From: Kappaphycus alvarezii | Taxonomy: Eukaryota > Rhodophyta > Florideophyceae > Gigartinales > Solieriaceae | NCBI GenBank assembly: GCA_002205965.3 | Contig: NADL03000070.1 | Coordinates: 62,001-126,000 of the forward strand | DNA: 64,000 bases | Direction: 5' to 3' | Part shown: piece by piece, positions 11,468 to 21,754 of the stretch | How positions within the stretch are numbered: position 1 is the first letter of the stretch | Layout of the letters: every line of letters starts with the position of its first letter | Notes under the pieces: model-generated | What the model was told of the DNA's origin: nothing | The model's database searches: none | The model's input: only the letters and a program-made list of their open reading frames with translations | Position numbers and translations under genes: made by a program

Positions 11468-12064
11468 TTGAAATCTACACACACGGTACGAGCACGGACG
11501 AAGGCCAAGCGTATTCTGCTGGAGATCAGGAAACGTAACTTCCTCTCAGAATATGACCCCATTGGAGTACTTGCCTCTCCTGCCCTCATAGTCCGGGAGT
11601 TTAACCTTCAGGGCATGACAGAAGCCCAAGCTTTCCGGGTACTACCCTACTTCTTGACCAGAACTGCGGGACGCCAGTTCCGCTCAGTTGCAGAGGCCAC
11701 GTCTCCGGAGCAAGGTGGAATAACCAGCTGGACGGAAGCAGTACAATGGTTATTGCGATCGTTCGCTACCGACGATGCTATCCACAATATGGTACTCGCG
11801 ATGCGAGATGTGCGTCAGTTGCCGGACGAAGAGGAGCTCGATTATTACTTACACTTCTCTGACGCAAACAACCGCTGCGTTAATTTGCACGACGTCCATG
11901 AGTTGGTAACCATGTACGTTGATGGCTTGGACCGACGTATAAAGGTAGTAGTGAATCACTTTCTTCGGAAAAACAAGTATGCCACCTTCATCGACATAGT
12001 AGAGTGTGCCAAGATCCAAGTATTTGCTGTCCGAACGCGCACGCAGGCCCCCCGAAGGGCCTAA
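11468..12064 (+). pseudogene. gag: Ty3 element B gag core (retrotransposon capsid region)
   Basis: A 198-codon frame has the retrotransposon-gag fold signature: FRVLPYFLTRTAGRQF, then WTEAVQWLLRSFATDD, LPDEEELDYYLHFSDANNRC, and MYVDGLDRRIKVVVNHFLR. This corresponds to the capsid helices around the 'W..F...L...F' and 'F..L...F......G' positions. A degenerate knuckle (CHLCLRKS followed by TYRTIGYAL) lies near 12,457-12,510. The frame is not continuous with the N-terminal block or the protease. Confidence 0.7.
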
Positions 12065-12958
12065 GTCGACGCGCGACCCGTTCAAGACGAGTATATCAAA
12101 GACTTGGCAACCTCGTTATGAGTGAAGGCCGAAGTCGAAGTCAAGGACCATTGCTCTAGCAGAGAGATCCTCCGCATCGTGATCCGTGAGCGATGACGAC
12201 GACCGAGACCAAAATGAACCTCATGGGGTATGGATCAAAACCCCAACAGTCACCAGTGGTGAAGCGGATGGCTCGTCTGACACCACTACTTATGACCCGT
12301 CCTTAGCGGTCAGTGATCGAGGACACACTCCCGCAACGCAGATTACCTATGCCGAACGTCATACAAGTTACAACCGTCCAGGTTAGGTGGGACGTATAAC
12401 AGCCCTTCGGCCCTGTCCTCAGCACGTAGCGATGGAAGCCGCCGACGTAATTTGATTTGTCATCTCTGCCTACGAAAAAGCACATATCGCACCATAGGAT
12501 ATGCTCTCTCTTCGAGAGTTGATAACCGTTGCGCGCAACTATGAAAGACTTACACCTGAAGAGAGTGCATCAGTCCCTGCTTCGAGTTGTCAACGTGCAG
12601 TGTGGAAGCCAGAGGTAAAAGAATCAGCGAATAACTCAACTTCCCAATTTGGGATGGCTGCTTCGGAACCACCGGCAATGCCGTCGGGTTTTCAGTCAGA
12701 AGCTACGCAGAATGCTGACTCAAAAAACGAGTAAAGGGAGACTTACCCACGTAAAGGGTGGTTAATGCAGTTGTTTTGACCCATACTAGGGTCAATGTGC
12801 CCTGCTCCCCACCTCGCGCCGCGATAAGAACATTGAAGCGGATCCTGACACTAAAAGTGATTTCCAAGTTGCTTAGCGCCAGTGCCGATGATTGGATCCA
12901 TTGTCTCAGGAGACCCTGGATCGCGGTAAGGAACCCGAAGTTCCCCGACTGAGTCCTC

Positions 12959-13195
12959 ATGGCGGCTCGGCGAAACTATAAAGTGTATGCCGACGTTGGT
13001 CTTCGACCATCTTTAATACACAGAGTGTTGACCGTCTTGGATACCGTCGCCGGCCCGAATTTCATTCGCCGACCCGAACTCCCACCTTTATTCGAGGATA
13101 GTGTGAGCTACGGACCACTCCCGGCGACGCGAACAACAAGAAGCTCCGTACGATGGCGACTATTAAGCTTCCCTTTCGTCTCGGACGATATTTAA
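12959..13195 (+). pseudogene. Ty3 element B aspartic protease relic
   Basis: The frame carries VLTVLDTVAGPNFIRRPELPP. Aspartic proteases of retroelements have D-[ST]-G-A after hydrophobic residues; here the Gly is Val (DTVAG). The region beyond 13,237 (MLGTDYCDLFVEVI...) continues as the linker toward RT in another frame. The protease would have processed the Gag-Pol polyprotein, and the changed active-site loop makes activity unlikely. Confidence 0.55.
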
Positions 13196-13836
13196 CTGTG
13201 GTCTAGTTTGTTGTCTGTGATCAGCTCACTGCATCAGTGATGCTGGGAACCGACTACTGCGATCTTTTTGTGGAGGTCATTCGCCCAAGAGCAGCTAAGC
13301 TCGTCGAGTTGAAAGACGGTACCACCGTGACAATCATTCGTCGACCGCTCAAGATCCCCCTCAGCGCGAAATCGCTTCCGGTGGAGCCGGAACTCCCGGT
13401 GAGGGACGGTCGTGAATCACCAAAGGTGAAAATCGCGAATAAGATGACCATACCGCCGCAGAGTCAGTCGTTCGTCTCCGTTGCGACGGGTCGACATGGA
13501 CTTGTCTTTGTACAGCCGATCTAGAGCCTCTACGAAAACACCGGACTGGCAGCCGCCATATATAGCGTTGTTCAAGTCGAGGAGGGCATACCATTCAGGT
13601 TTTTGATAGCGACCTTCAATCCGTAACCCGTAACCCTTACGAGGTTGCAAGTTGCCGCGCAGGCGTTGCCTCATCCGACCATTGCAGTCCCAAGTCGTCT
13701 TACTTTAGGTGAGGCACTTTGTATTACGAAATTTTCTCCTCTTGTTGAGAAGTCGGCACCTCTGCAAGTCTCATACGCCTCGGTATCGGAACTTCCCTAC
13801 CTACAAAACAAAGAAGGACGATGTGCCAACAGTTGA

Positions 13837-14640
13837 TGATCTTTATTGGATTAACATTCCGCAGCCACTGGCTGATAGGTTCAAGACCATATTGAACAAG
13901 TATTTCAGTATGTGGGATGGCTCTCTTGGCGAGATCGAAACCTTGGACCATCACATTGAGTTGATACCGCGGACTCTACCGATGGCGCAAGCACCATATA
14001 TCGCTGGTTCCAAAGCAAGAGAGAGTGAAGCCAAAGAAGTGCAGCGAATTTTTGAAGCTGGGGTTATAGAACCCGACATATCAGCTTGGGCCGTACCCTT
14101 GGGCTGATCCCCAAGCCCGATGGTGCTATGTCGATTACCGAAGGCTTTACGCGGTAGCAGTTAAGGACACTGGACCCGCTATCCAGTATGGATGAGTGCA
14201 TCGACTCTCTACGGGATGCCTCAATCATCTCCACTCTGGATTGCATCTTGGGGTACTGGCGGGTGAAGGTCGCCGAAGAATCGAAGGACAAGACCGCTTT
14301 CGTGTGTCACGCCGTTCTGTACCGCTATAAGCGAATGAGCCTCTCGGCCTATGCAATGCATCGGCTACATTCCATCGCACCTTGGATATACTTCTATCTT
14401 CCTTTTTTGCGTTCGATGAATTGTTGGACGTAATGCATAGAGTAGGCGAGTACCTCAAGCTCAAGGAGTGTGACTTCGCGTCCGATATGGTCAAGTATCT
14501 CGGACATATCATCAAGCCCGGCCGCCTTAAGATCGATGCAGCCCGTGTCACTGCGCTGCGGTAGTCACAATAGCCCAAGACTCTAAATGAGTTGCGGAGT
14601 TTCCTTGGGTTGTGCGATGTGTAACGCCGCTTTATCAAGG
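13837..14640 (+). pseudogene. Ty3 element B reverse transcriptase relic
   Basis: At 13,840-14,107 the frame reads HHIELIPRTLPMAQAPYIAG, EVQRIFEAGVIEPDISAWAVPLG, the N-terminal RT block (the 'H.I.L....P......R....E...I..L...G.I.PS.S....P' pattern). After frameshifts come LDCILGYWRVKVAEESKDKTAF, the palm 'LD...GY.Q......KTAF' block, and at 14,400-14,560 YLKLKECDFASDMVKYLGHIIKPG, the 'K..F....V.YLG..I...G' block. The catalytic [YF]xDD box is replaced by a frame-broken stretch near 14,385-14,400. Confidence 0.75.
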
Positions 14641-15190
14641 ACTTGTCGCAAGTCGCGAGTCTGTTGAATAAACTGCTCCGTAAAGGTATGCCTAATGTGC
14701 TCGCTTTCTTCGGCCCCGCGGAAGCCGAGGCCTTCCGATCTCCTATTGGTGCTATCCTTTCCCCACCTGTGTTGGCTCTACCTAAGGCGGGACTATCGTA
14801 CTCTATCGATACTAATACGAGCCAATGCTAAGTTAATGTAGCTCTTTCCGGACGTACCTTGACGGAGAAAGCAAACCCATTGGTTTCTTCTCAAAGACTC
14901 TCAAGGATGCGGAAACTCGATATCCCGTAACAGAGCAGGAGTTCTCTGCGATAGTATGGACCCTAATGACCCTCTGACCATACCGTCAGGGCGAACATTC
15001 CACCATCCACACGGACCATTCCTCACTGAGACGTTTAATGAACTTCACTGACCCTTCCAGTCGACTCATGCGTTGGAAGTTACGCATTTCGGAGTTCGAC
15101 TTGATGTCGTGTAAAAAAAGCGACAAGGTACTGGCTAACACTCAAGCGGATGCCTTGTCTCTTTCACGTACCCTCGGGGAAACAGTCAGC
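14641..15190 (+). pseudogene. Ty3 element B RNase H relic
   Basis: The blocks FFGPAEAEAFRSPIGAILSPPVLALPKAGLSYSIDTN (RNase H start with an Asp before the Thr-Asn), SKTLKDAETRYPVTEQEF in another frame, and HTDHSSLRRL...SRLMRWKLRISEFDL followed by ANTQADALSL match the gypsy RNase H order. That order is first D, E..Y...E.E, TDH..L and N..ADALSR. Stops interrupt it at 14,830 and later. Confidence 0.65.
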
Positions 15191-15483
15191 GACTTCGAAG
15201 AAGAGGTACCATGCTTCCTCGCGGAGGAGACCTCCGCTCTTGTGGGAGGGAAACGTGGACGCTTTTGTTCTCGACCCTTTCGATGCAGCCGACACCGTCG
15301 ATACCGTCCTGGATCTGCAAAGCAGTTGATGCCCCGCCTGAGTCCGAGTGTGTGTCTCCAGAAGAGCTAGCACGGGAGCAGTACTGGACGCATTTTTGTC
15401 AAAGTATACGAGCGAAGTTAAACGCTGGACACCAGATACCCTTCACGATGAATGCCGTAGGCTACTAATGTTACCTATGCCGC

Positions 15484-15730
15484 TTGGCGGCCGAGACGGT
15501 ACATATTTTAGTACCCCTCTCTCCTCAACAATGGGTGTTACACGTGGACCACCACTCGAAGATCGGCGAACACCCAGGAGGGCGACGTCTGTACACTTCC
15601 TTGAGGCATTTGTACTATTGGTCATCCACGGCTATGGACTCATACGATGTACGTCATGCTCGCGTTATTTGTTATTCGTTGAGACGGGGAAGCCGCGTTA
15701 CTTTCGCGTGCCGTGGCAAGGCTCAGTGAC
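15484..15730 (+). pseudogene. Ty3 element B integrase zinc-domain fragment
   Basis: The frame has VLHVDHHSKIGEHPGGRRLYTSLRHLYYWSSTAMD and then a Cys-containing stretch. It resembles the H-x-x-x-x-G-H-x-G...T...L....YWP..M..D start of integrase. The DDE core is not recognisable downstream, so integrase is truncated or unreadable beyond about 15.73 kb. Confidence 0.55.
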
Positions 15731-16799
15731 GTAGAGAAAACCCTATGGACTTGGGTGGACAGAAGCGGAAAGAAAGGGACTTCACCGCCAAGCTCGCGCT
15801 GTCCAGGAGTGCATACCGAATGCAGCCACTAGGGATTGGCCCGTTCCCACAGACACGCGTCCATACATACACTTTTTCCGTCCTAACGATTTTTCATCGT
15901 CGTATGGCACCTTTTGGGTAGTGGGCTGTGAGGGATCTTATCTGATCGTGTCCATCGGCTGGAGTCACCGTCGGTGACCTCCACGTATCGGAGAGGCAGC
16001 CACAGTGTAGCCACCAGTGGTCCATGTGCTGCCCGTTCTCGCGTTCTTTTTTCGAGCTCTCTTTTTTGTTATTACCTTCTCACCTTGGGAGGGTCTTTTC
16101 CCGGACCACTCGGCTTTTGGGATACCAAGGTCAAGGCGACGCCGGCCTCAGTCACATAGCGCAGCCATTCGAATTAAGCGCCCAGGCTCCCCTTTGGGCG
16201 TCGTGCGCCGCGCCTGGATATCCTAGTTCCTAGTTGCAGATATCCGAGTTCTCTGCCAAGGCTCGGGTATCGTCTTTTGGGACTTTGGAAAATGTCCTGG
16301 TGCGCGCCACCTTGCTCTGGCTACCTGTTGTACTGTGTTATGTTCGGCTATCCTGTGAGCGGTCGCCATACAGTTCTTCTACCCTACGCAAATTAAGAGC
16401 TCCTCTGCTATAAACCGCCATCCTGCTAGATCCGTTCAGGGGGGTGTAAACGTTTGACGAAATACCCTCTATTATGTCCGTATGTAACCCACCGGTCTGT
16501 GCCTCACAGAAACAGAGTGAGTTAACGCTTCAAAAGGGGGATGCCATCGAACGTCCTCAACCCACGTCTCCCTCCGCACACCTGTCCCGGTTCCCATGCG
16601 TTATTCTGTTTTTATTTTGTTATCGTATTTGCCTCTTCGAATGCACGTCGTTGGGAGCCGTTTAATCGGGGGTACCGTAACAATCAGTGACCGGTCAGCT
16701 CCGATGGGCCGCAAGACGTGCGAGTCCGGGCACTGTACATGGCTGGCCTGAAGGTAGCATTTTAGGAAGCGTAGTTCCTTCCCCATTACGCTGTAGGTA
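15731..16799. other. Stretch without recognised gene; possible LTR-type sequence
   Basis: The stretch is without coding signal. A G-run followed by TGTAAACG at 16,438-16,450 looks like a polypurine tract plus LTR start and could be the 3' LTR of element B, but no second LTR copy was found. Confidence 0.3.
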
Positions 16800-16885
16800 T
16801 ACCCTTTTTGAGTCGATTGCGGTTGTCTGGAAAACCATGGGATAGGTCGGAAATATCTCCCAACAGTAAAACACCCAAACGTTTA
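16800..16885 (+). repeat. Beta-family non-LTR retrotransposon 3' end
   Basis: The stretch is nearly identical to 2950-3035. It also shares its upstream bases (gtaggtataccctttt) with the complement of the beta element terminus near 48,470. It ends in TAAAACACCCAAACG and is a 5'-truncated beta copy consisting of 3' UTR only. Confidence 0.75.
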
Positions 16886-17215
16886 CACACTTGTCCGCGA
16901 CACCTTAACTATACGGTTATGCTTATCTATACGGTTACGCTTCTTGAATAGGTCCATTTGGTTTATTCATCCCTACAGAAGCCTACCGCTGTGACATTTA
17001 CATGTATTTTGTTCGTTTGCACAGACTTCACTACACTTTAACACAGCTGGGAGGCGCAGCCGAGTACCCGTGGGGTCATAACAAGACATTTGCACTTTAA
17101 CTCACTCCCATCGCTTACTTTATAACTTTCACCCCCTAATTATGCCTTATTCCCTAACCTCTTACCATCCTTACCTCCCTTACTACAGATTAGCACCATT
17201 TTCCCTTTTCCTCAT

Positions 17216-19385
17216 TCACTGACTCAGCGCGCCGGGCGCAGAGTATCCCGGATGCGCTTCTCGATGAGCTTCGCAAAAGCGCTGCGCGTACTCCACTATC
17301 GTGCGATACATGCCGACAACCGAAGACGTCAAAGATCGATCCAGCTTGTCAGCGACGCTAGAAACGAAGTGGTGGATCAAATGCCAAGCCCCGTTGGAGA
17401 AAAAGGTACGGCGCGTCGTCGGGAAGCGGGGATCTCGCAAGTAATCCAGAATAGATACCGTCTCGCCGTCTCATAGTTGCCGTCGCGCTTCGCGCAGCAC
17501 TTTGCGCACTTGGATGATGGGTTCGGGCACTTTAAGTGCCCATGTCCCGCTGAGAGGAAACATAGGGAGGCCAAGGAACTCTATGAACAAGTCCGCCGCA
17601 TCTAAGTGGTACAAAACCGGACCATACTGTGGCAAACCCGGATGTCCACCTCCGGTGGAACTGCCTTCCTTTCTGTTCCCTCTGACATTTCCGCGGGATC
17701 CCAAAATACTGGCATTCGCGTCAACCACGACGCCATAACGGGTCTGTCAACGGCCATTGGAACAGGACCTGCATCCGGCTGCTCTTCTTCCATTGTTGAT
17801 GCCGGTGTACCATCTGACTCGGGTAAAGCGTTGGGGCCCTCCTGACCGTTCTCCGGTTGCCCATCTTCAACATCACTTGTCTAGTCAATGACTTTGACTG
17901 CTTGTCTCCTTCCTTGTGGTGACTTCTCGCGATCGTTGGGCACTGCCCGTGTACTCGCACGCGAAATTACCCCAACAAACTCTGGGGATAGCGACGGACC
18001 AGGCAAAGAAGGATTTACTGCCTCTGTACATGCCGCGGTGGCGAGCGTGAGAGAGGAACGAACGTAGGCATCCTTGGTGGTGCCGTTAGTGTAGATTGCG
18101 CTTGATATGTGGGAGTTGGCGCCATCTTTGGCGAATACTTGGTTACCCATGGTGGAGTAGGTACTGTACCCGCTGGTGATACGGAGTTGGGCCTTGTCTC
18201 GGTTTGTGGGACCGCTGGTGTTGAAGTTGCTACAGGAGTCCCATGGTTTGACATAGCCGCGTCTGCGAAGGTACGCAGAGGACAACGTCGCTTAATGATG
18301 CTTCCGCGTTGCTGGGACCGTGTTGCGCATTAAGATTACCATCTTGGCGCGAAGCCCACGTTGAAGTGCCTCCGCTTCCTCGAGAACCTCATCAGCCCAG
18401 AGGCCATACCAAAGAAACTTGCCACCCACCGCAGTGTAGCCAGGACGGTAAGGATTCCGAAAATTCGTAGGCCTTTGCCGATTCTTCTCGGGAACGCTTG
18501 CCCATGTAGTACAGTCAATGATCTTCGCGATGCGAGTTCAGTCAGTTTAACAGTCATCGCCCAAGTACATTCGCGGGTTGGTTCACCCAAGGCTTCAAGG
18601 GCAATGCGCACGCGGAATGGGGGACACCAAACTCGAAAGATGTCGAACTCCTCCCACATGACAAACTTGGCAACCACCAAGGACCGACCAGTGAATTGTG
18701 GAACCTACAAGGTAGATGCTGGCTTCTCATTGACTCTGGAGCCGCGATACCCAAAAAAAGGAGGGACTTCGCACCATACGCCCATGGGAACTTCCCATTC
18801 GGCCCACCAGCGAGGTACAAGTACAAGCGATTCGCGAGGTCTTCTGGTCGGCGCTTCTCAGTCTCTGGCTGGTGATACATGATGAATTATCCAAACTCTG
18901 ACCGCATGCGACGCTCGAAACGCACATCCATGGGCCAAAATAGCTAGTCCGCCTCCTTCCTCATTCTACGTTCCGCTAGAAGCTGCCGCGAATTCCACAG
19001 GACCGCGCGCACATGAAAATCTGCTGTAACGCCAGCTCGAGTCCACTCATTGACTGTCGTCTCTAGCGCGAGCAGTACTTCGGCGAAGTAGTCTTTGTTG
19101 GCCAGCCGGGGCCCCACAAGTCGAGATGCGCTGCCAATAGGCCAAGAAATTCTTGTTTAGACATGAGATTGATCTTTTCCGCGATCCACGCCACCTGATC
19201 ACTCCGACGAAGCCGCCGGTCATGCCGAGGTTCCCAACGACCGTTGCGTCAATGGCGATGAAAGGTCCCAAGATCGGCCTTATACATGGCCACGCGATGC
19301 CTCCATTCGAAAGCCGAAAGCGCGCGCAAGGGGATCCTACCGGGAAGCATCCGACGGCCGCGGTCATTATGAAAGTAATACTCAA
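17216..19385 (-). pseudogene. Unassigned minus-strand coding relic
   Basis: I do not recognise this. Several minus-strand frames hand over to each other with protein-like composition, read from high to low coordinates. They are: SKQEFLGLLAAHLDL, then ANKDYFAEVLLALETTVNEW with DFHVRAVLWNSRQLLAERRMR; a middle block with NRQRPTNFRNPY and LEEAEALQRGLRAKM; a Pro/Thr-rich segment at 18,254-18,015; and LDAADLFIEFLG, FFSNGAWHLIHHFVSSVADKLDRSL and MYRTIVEYAQRFCEAHREAHPG to a stop at 17,216. The Pro/Thr-rich middle and helical ends would suit a retrotransposon gag, but no knuckle, protease or RT is visible. A host pseudogene is equally possible. Confidence 0.3.
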
Positions 19386-19904
19386 TTAACCGGTAGTCCG
19401 AGAGAAGCGCGCTGTCGAGCCAATACACCGCCCAAATAGCCGCGCATTTGTTTGAATATTAACGTTGGCAAGCTCCAGCAGGAGCGGAAAGCACTTTTAC
19501 AACGAGGAAATGGGATGACGGTATGATGCCCCCGGAGTACGTATGAGGCCAGACCCACGACAATGCCGATTATGGACCGCAAGCGGGTATACTGTAGGGG
19601 AAAATGGTGAGCGAGAAGGTGTAAGGAGTGATGAGGAGCCCTGGTAGAGCAGGCGAGGACCCTGTAGTTCAACGAATATATAGATAGCTGGTACAGGAAG
19701 CGAGGTTGGAAGAGCGAAGTGGCAACGTCCAATGCCGCTTAAATATTTCCGCGGTCGTCCACCGAAGAAAGTATCTGCACCTATGTACCAACGGAGGGGC
19801 AAAAGGTAGGATTGATCGGATAGTTGCGCGCGTGAAGTACGCCCGCGATACTGTGTTTGCCCACCCCCCTTGCACCATGCACAGTGTGCAGCAGCGTCCC
19901 CAAA
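19386..19904. other. Stretch without recognised gene
   Basis: Short minus-strand frames with mixed composition and no motif. It lies just outside the beta 3' terminus at 19,905. Confidence 0.4.
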
Positions 19905-19983
19905 AAGGAAAAGGGGGGAAATTGGTTTAGTTTACTGCGAGTAATGGAACGGTTGAGAGTCCTCTGTATTTGTAATCAACAGA
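19905..19983 (-). repeat. Beta-family 3' terminal segment left of the G1 element
   Basis: On the minus strand the sequence ends 'gtaaactaaaccaatttcccccc', a diverged form of the TAAAACACCCAAA/T/C terminus. The coding C-terminus of a minus-strand beta element resumes immediately right of the G1 3' LTR (27,436). G1 therefore appears to have inserted into the 3' UTR of that beta copy. Confidence 0.6.
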
Positions 19984-20693
19984 TGTGTGCAATTCGCACA
20001 CGAAAAATTTAGATGAGGACCATAATTGTATACAGTATTGGAACTGGGAAGATATTTTTACAGTTTTTGAATTTGCAAGATATTTTTAATTTGGGTGAGT
20101 GTGGCAAATTCATCGGTTGATTTTTTATTTTAGGACACGCTGTCATAGTGGATGTCAGTACAGTTCTAGGTTGTGGGTGATACTACGAGTGACTCTGAAA
20201 GGTCTATATAATGGCCACATCAATTCCCACCCCTGGCCGATGGGTGGCTGGCATGGGTATGGCACCTAGATATTTACCTTGAGGAAATATCTTCTAATGG
20301 TCTCTCTGGTTCACACGATTCCCGTGAATGCGTTTTATGGTATTTAGTATGTTTGATTGAGACTTTAGGATTAGCCGAAAGTCTATATAAGCTGAGTAAA
20401 GTGCTTCCTCCTTGAGAGGTCAAGCAAGTTGGCAGACAACTTCAGGTCAAGCTCCGAGTAGTAGGAAGTTGAGAGTCAACTTCAGACCCTAGAAAACTTT
20501 TTCCTAAGTCGCAGAGCATCAGTGGTAGACCCTGCCCCTTTTATACTTGCTTGTAGCCCTCTCAACTCTCTCCCATATACACTCCTTTTTATTTGTTCAA
20601 CTATACCACGGTAGCACTTTTGTCGCTCGCAACACCTCCGTCTTGGGGTAGTTGGTTCTAAGTATCTCTTCTCCCGACGATTTACCCCTATCA
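19984..20693 (+). repeat. G1 5' LTR
   Basis: The LTR starts TGTGTGCAATTCGCACACG (a short inverted repeat around the start) and ends cccctatca. It is paired with 26,728-27,435. The differences are a few substitutions and one-base indels, for example 'ccgaaagtc' here against 'ccgaaaggtc'. It should contain the promoter and the polyadenylation signals of the element. Confidence 0.93.
20203..20390 (+). promoter_or_regulatory. Two TATA boxes in the G1 LTR
   Basis: 'ggtctatataatgg' at 20,201-20,214 and 'gtctatataagctg' at 20,381-20,394 are both preceded by a Gly-Ala-like 'gaaag' stretch and lie about 180 bases apart. Either could position transcription of the element. The second is also kept in the left copy and in a diverged form (tctatgtaagctg) near 52,620. 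Confidence 0.5.
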
Positions 20694-20695
20694 TT

Positions 20696-20713
20696 TGGTA
20701 CTCTTGTGGAGGG
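20696..20713 (+). other. Candidate primer-binding site of G1
   Basis: TGGTACTCTTGTGGAGGG begins two bases after the LTR end, the usual position of the site where a tRNA 3' CCA primes minus-strand DNA. It is conserved in the left copy (complement of 1083-1100). I could not match it to a specific tRNA. Confidence 0.5.
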
Positions 20714-20782
20714 GGTTGCACCCGAGGTATTCGAGTTGAGCAGTCTTAGGGAACCATTCGAGGGGATTTCTTTTCTGTAATC

Positions 20783-21754
20783 ATGGATCTCAACGCTGCT
20801 CGTATAACGTTCACAGGGGGCAAGAATGAAGACGTTGAGGAGTTTCTCTATACATATGTCAACGTTGTGATGCGTGAGAAGAGCGATGAAGAGAAGGCCG
20901 AAAGTATCTTCGCCTATCTTCATGGTGACGCAAAGCACAAATATAAGGCCAAGTTTATCAACGGGTGGTCTCTTAACGGGAATGGGCGTAACTTCGGTGA
21001 GGTATGTGAGTGGCTTGTGAAAGAATATGCTAAGCAGGTAGAACCAGATGAGATGATTCGTACCGCCATAGAGGCCCGGCTCAACTTCGACGATTTGTTA
21101 AGCTCATTGGTATACTTGTGTGATCTCTATGAAAAGGCTGGGTTCAACGCCCAAGCCAAGTACGGAATGCTGCGTAAGGCGGCGATGGGGGATAAGCGGC
21201 TCTCCGATTTCCTCCTCATCAAGGGCCCTCACACTTTTAATGAACTGAAGGGTACCATAGTAGAATTTGTCAAAAATTCGGAGACGTTTCAGTCACTAAG
21301 TGAAATACCGAGGGAAACCCGTACATCTATGCCGATCGTACATCCTGAAAAGAATTATCAAAGGCCAGCGACTAGCGCAGCAGCATTGGAATCAGTCAGG
21401 AGCGATGTCAAAAACTTGGAAGAAAGGTTGGAAACCCGATTCGATAATCGACTTGACATGATAACCTCGCAGTTGGAAAGCCTTACTCTTACCATTAAGA
21501 AGAACCAGTCTGGGGCCCCCAAGGCCGCAGAAGTCTGTTCCTACTGTCACAAGCCTGGACACTTTGCAAATAGGTGTCCTGATAATCCACATAGAAACAC
21601 TCGTTGTGGAAAGTGCGGTCGTTACGGGCATCATGAAAGTAACTGCTGGTCTAAAGACAACAGAAGAGCAAATTTATCGGACGCGAGGAGTGAGTCAGGA
21701 CCAGAGATGAAAATCTTACAAAACAGAAGGATCAAAGGTTGCGGATGCCGGTAA
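20783..21754 (+). CDS. gag: G1 Gag (capsid and nucleocapsid)
   Basis: The protein is 323 residues from an ATG 90 bases after the LTR. It forms the retrotransposon particle and binds its RNA. The capsid part includes EEFLYTYVNVVM, KAESIFAYLHGDAKHKYKAKF and IRTAIEARLNFDDLLSSLVYLCDLYEKAGF. A coiled-coil-prone stretch (VKNLEERLETRFDNRLDMI) follows at about residues 213-240. Two CX2CX4HX4C knuckles lie at about residues 252-265 and 275-288. The stop arises just after a one-base difference from the left copy, which would instead read on into the protease frame. The stop is thus probably secondary and the ancestral product a Gag-Pol fusion. Confidence 0.9.
   Translation: MDLNAARITFTGGKNEDVEEFLYTYVNVVMREKSDEEKAESIFAYLHGDAKHKYKAKFINGWSLNGNGRNFGEVCEWLVKEYAKQVEPDEMIRTAIEARLNFDDLLSSLVYLCDLYEKAGFNAQAKYGMLRKAAMGDKRLSDFLLIKGPHTFNELKGTIVEFVKNSETFQSLSEIPRETRTSMPIVHPEKNYQRPATSAAALESVRSDVKNLEERLETRFDNRLDMITSQLESLTLTIKKNQSGAPKAAEVCSYCHKPGHFANRCPDNPHRNTRCGKCGRYGHHESNCWSKDNRRANLSDARSESGPEMKILQNRRIKGCGCR

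Larger units (their letters stand above)
10555..15730 (+). mobile_element. Degenerate Ty3/gypsy retrotransposon B
   Basis: Gag, protease, RT, RNase H and integrase relics follow one another in Ty3/gypsy order on the plus strand, broken by many frameshifts and stops. No flanking LTR pair could be matched by eye. The element differs clearly from G1 and from the 54-58 kb chromovirus in gag and RT sequence. It is much more decayed than G1, so it is probably an older insertion. Confidence 0.8.

Noticed and set aside
16438-16800. 3' LTR of Ty3 element B
   Set aside because: The G-run plus TGTAAACG looks like an LTR start, but no 5' counterpart could be matched, so it is mentioned only as a possibility.
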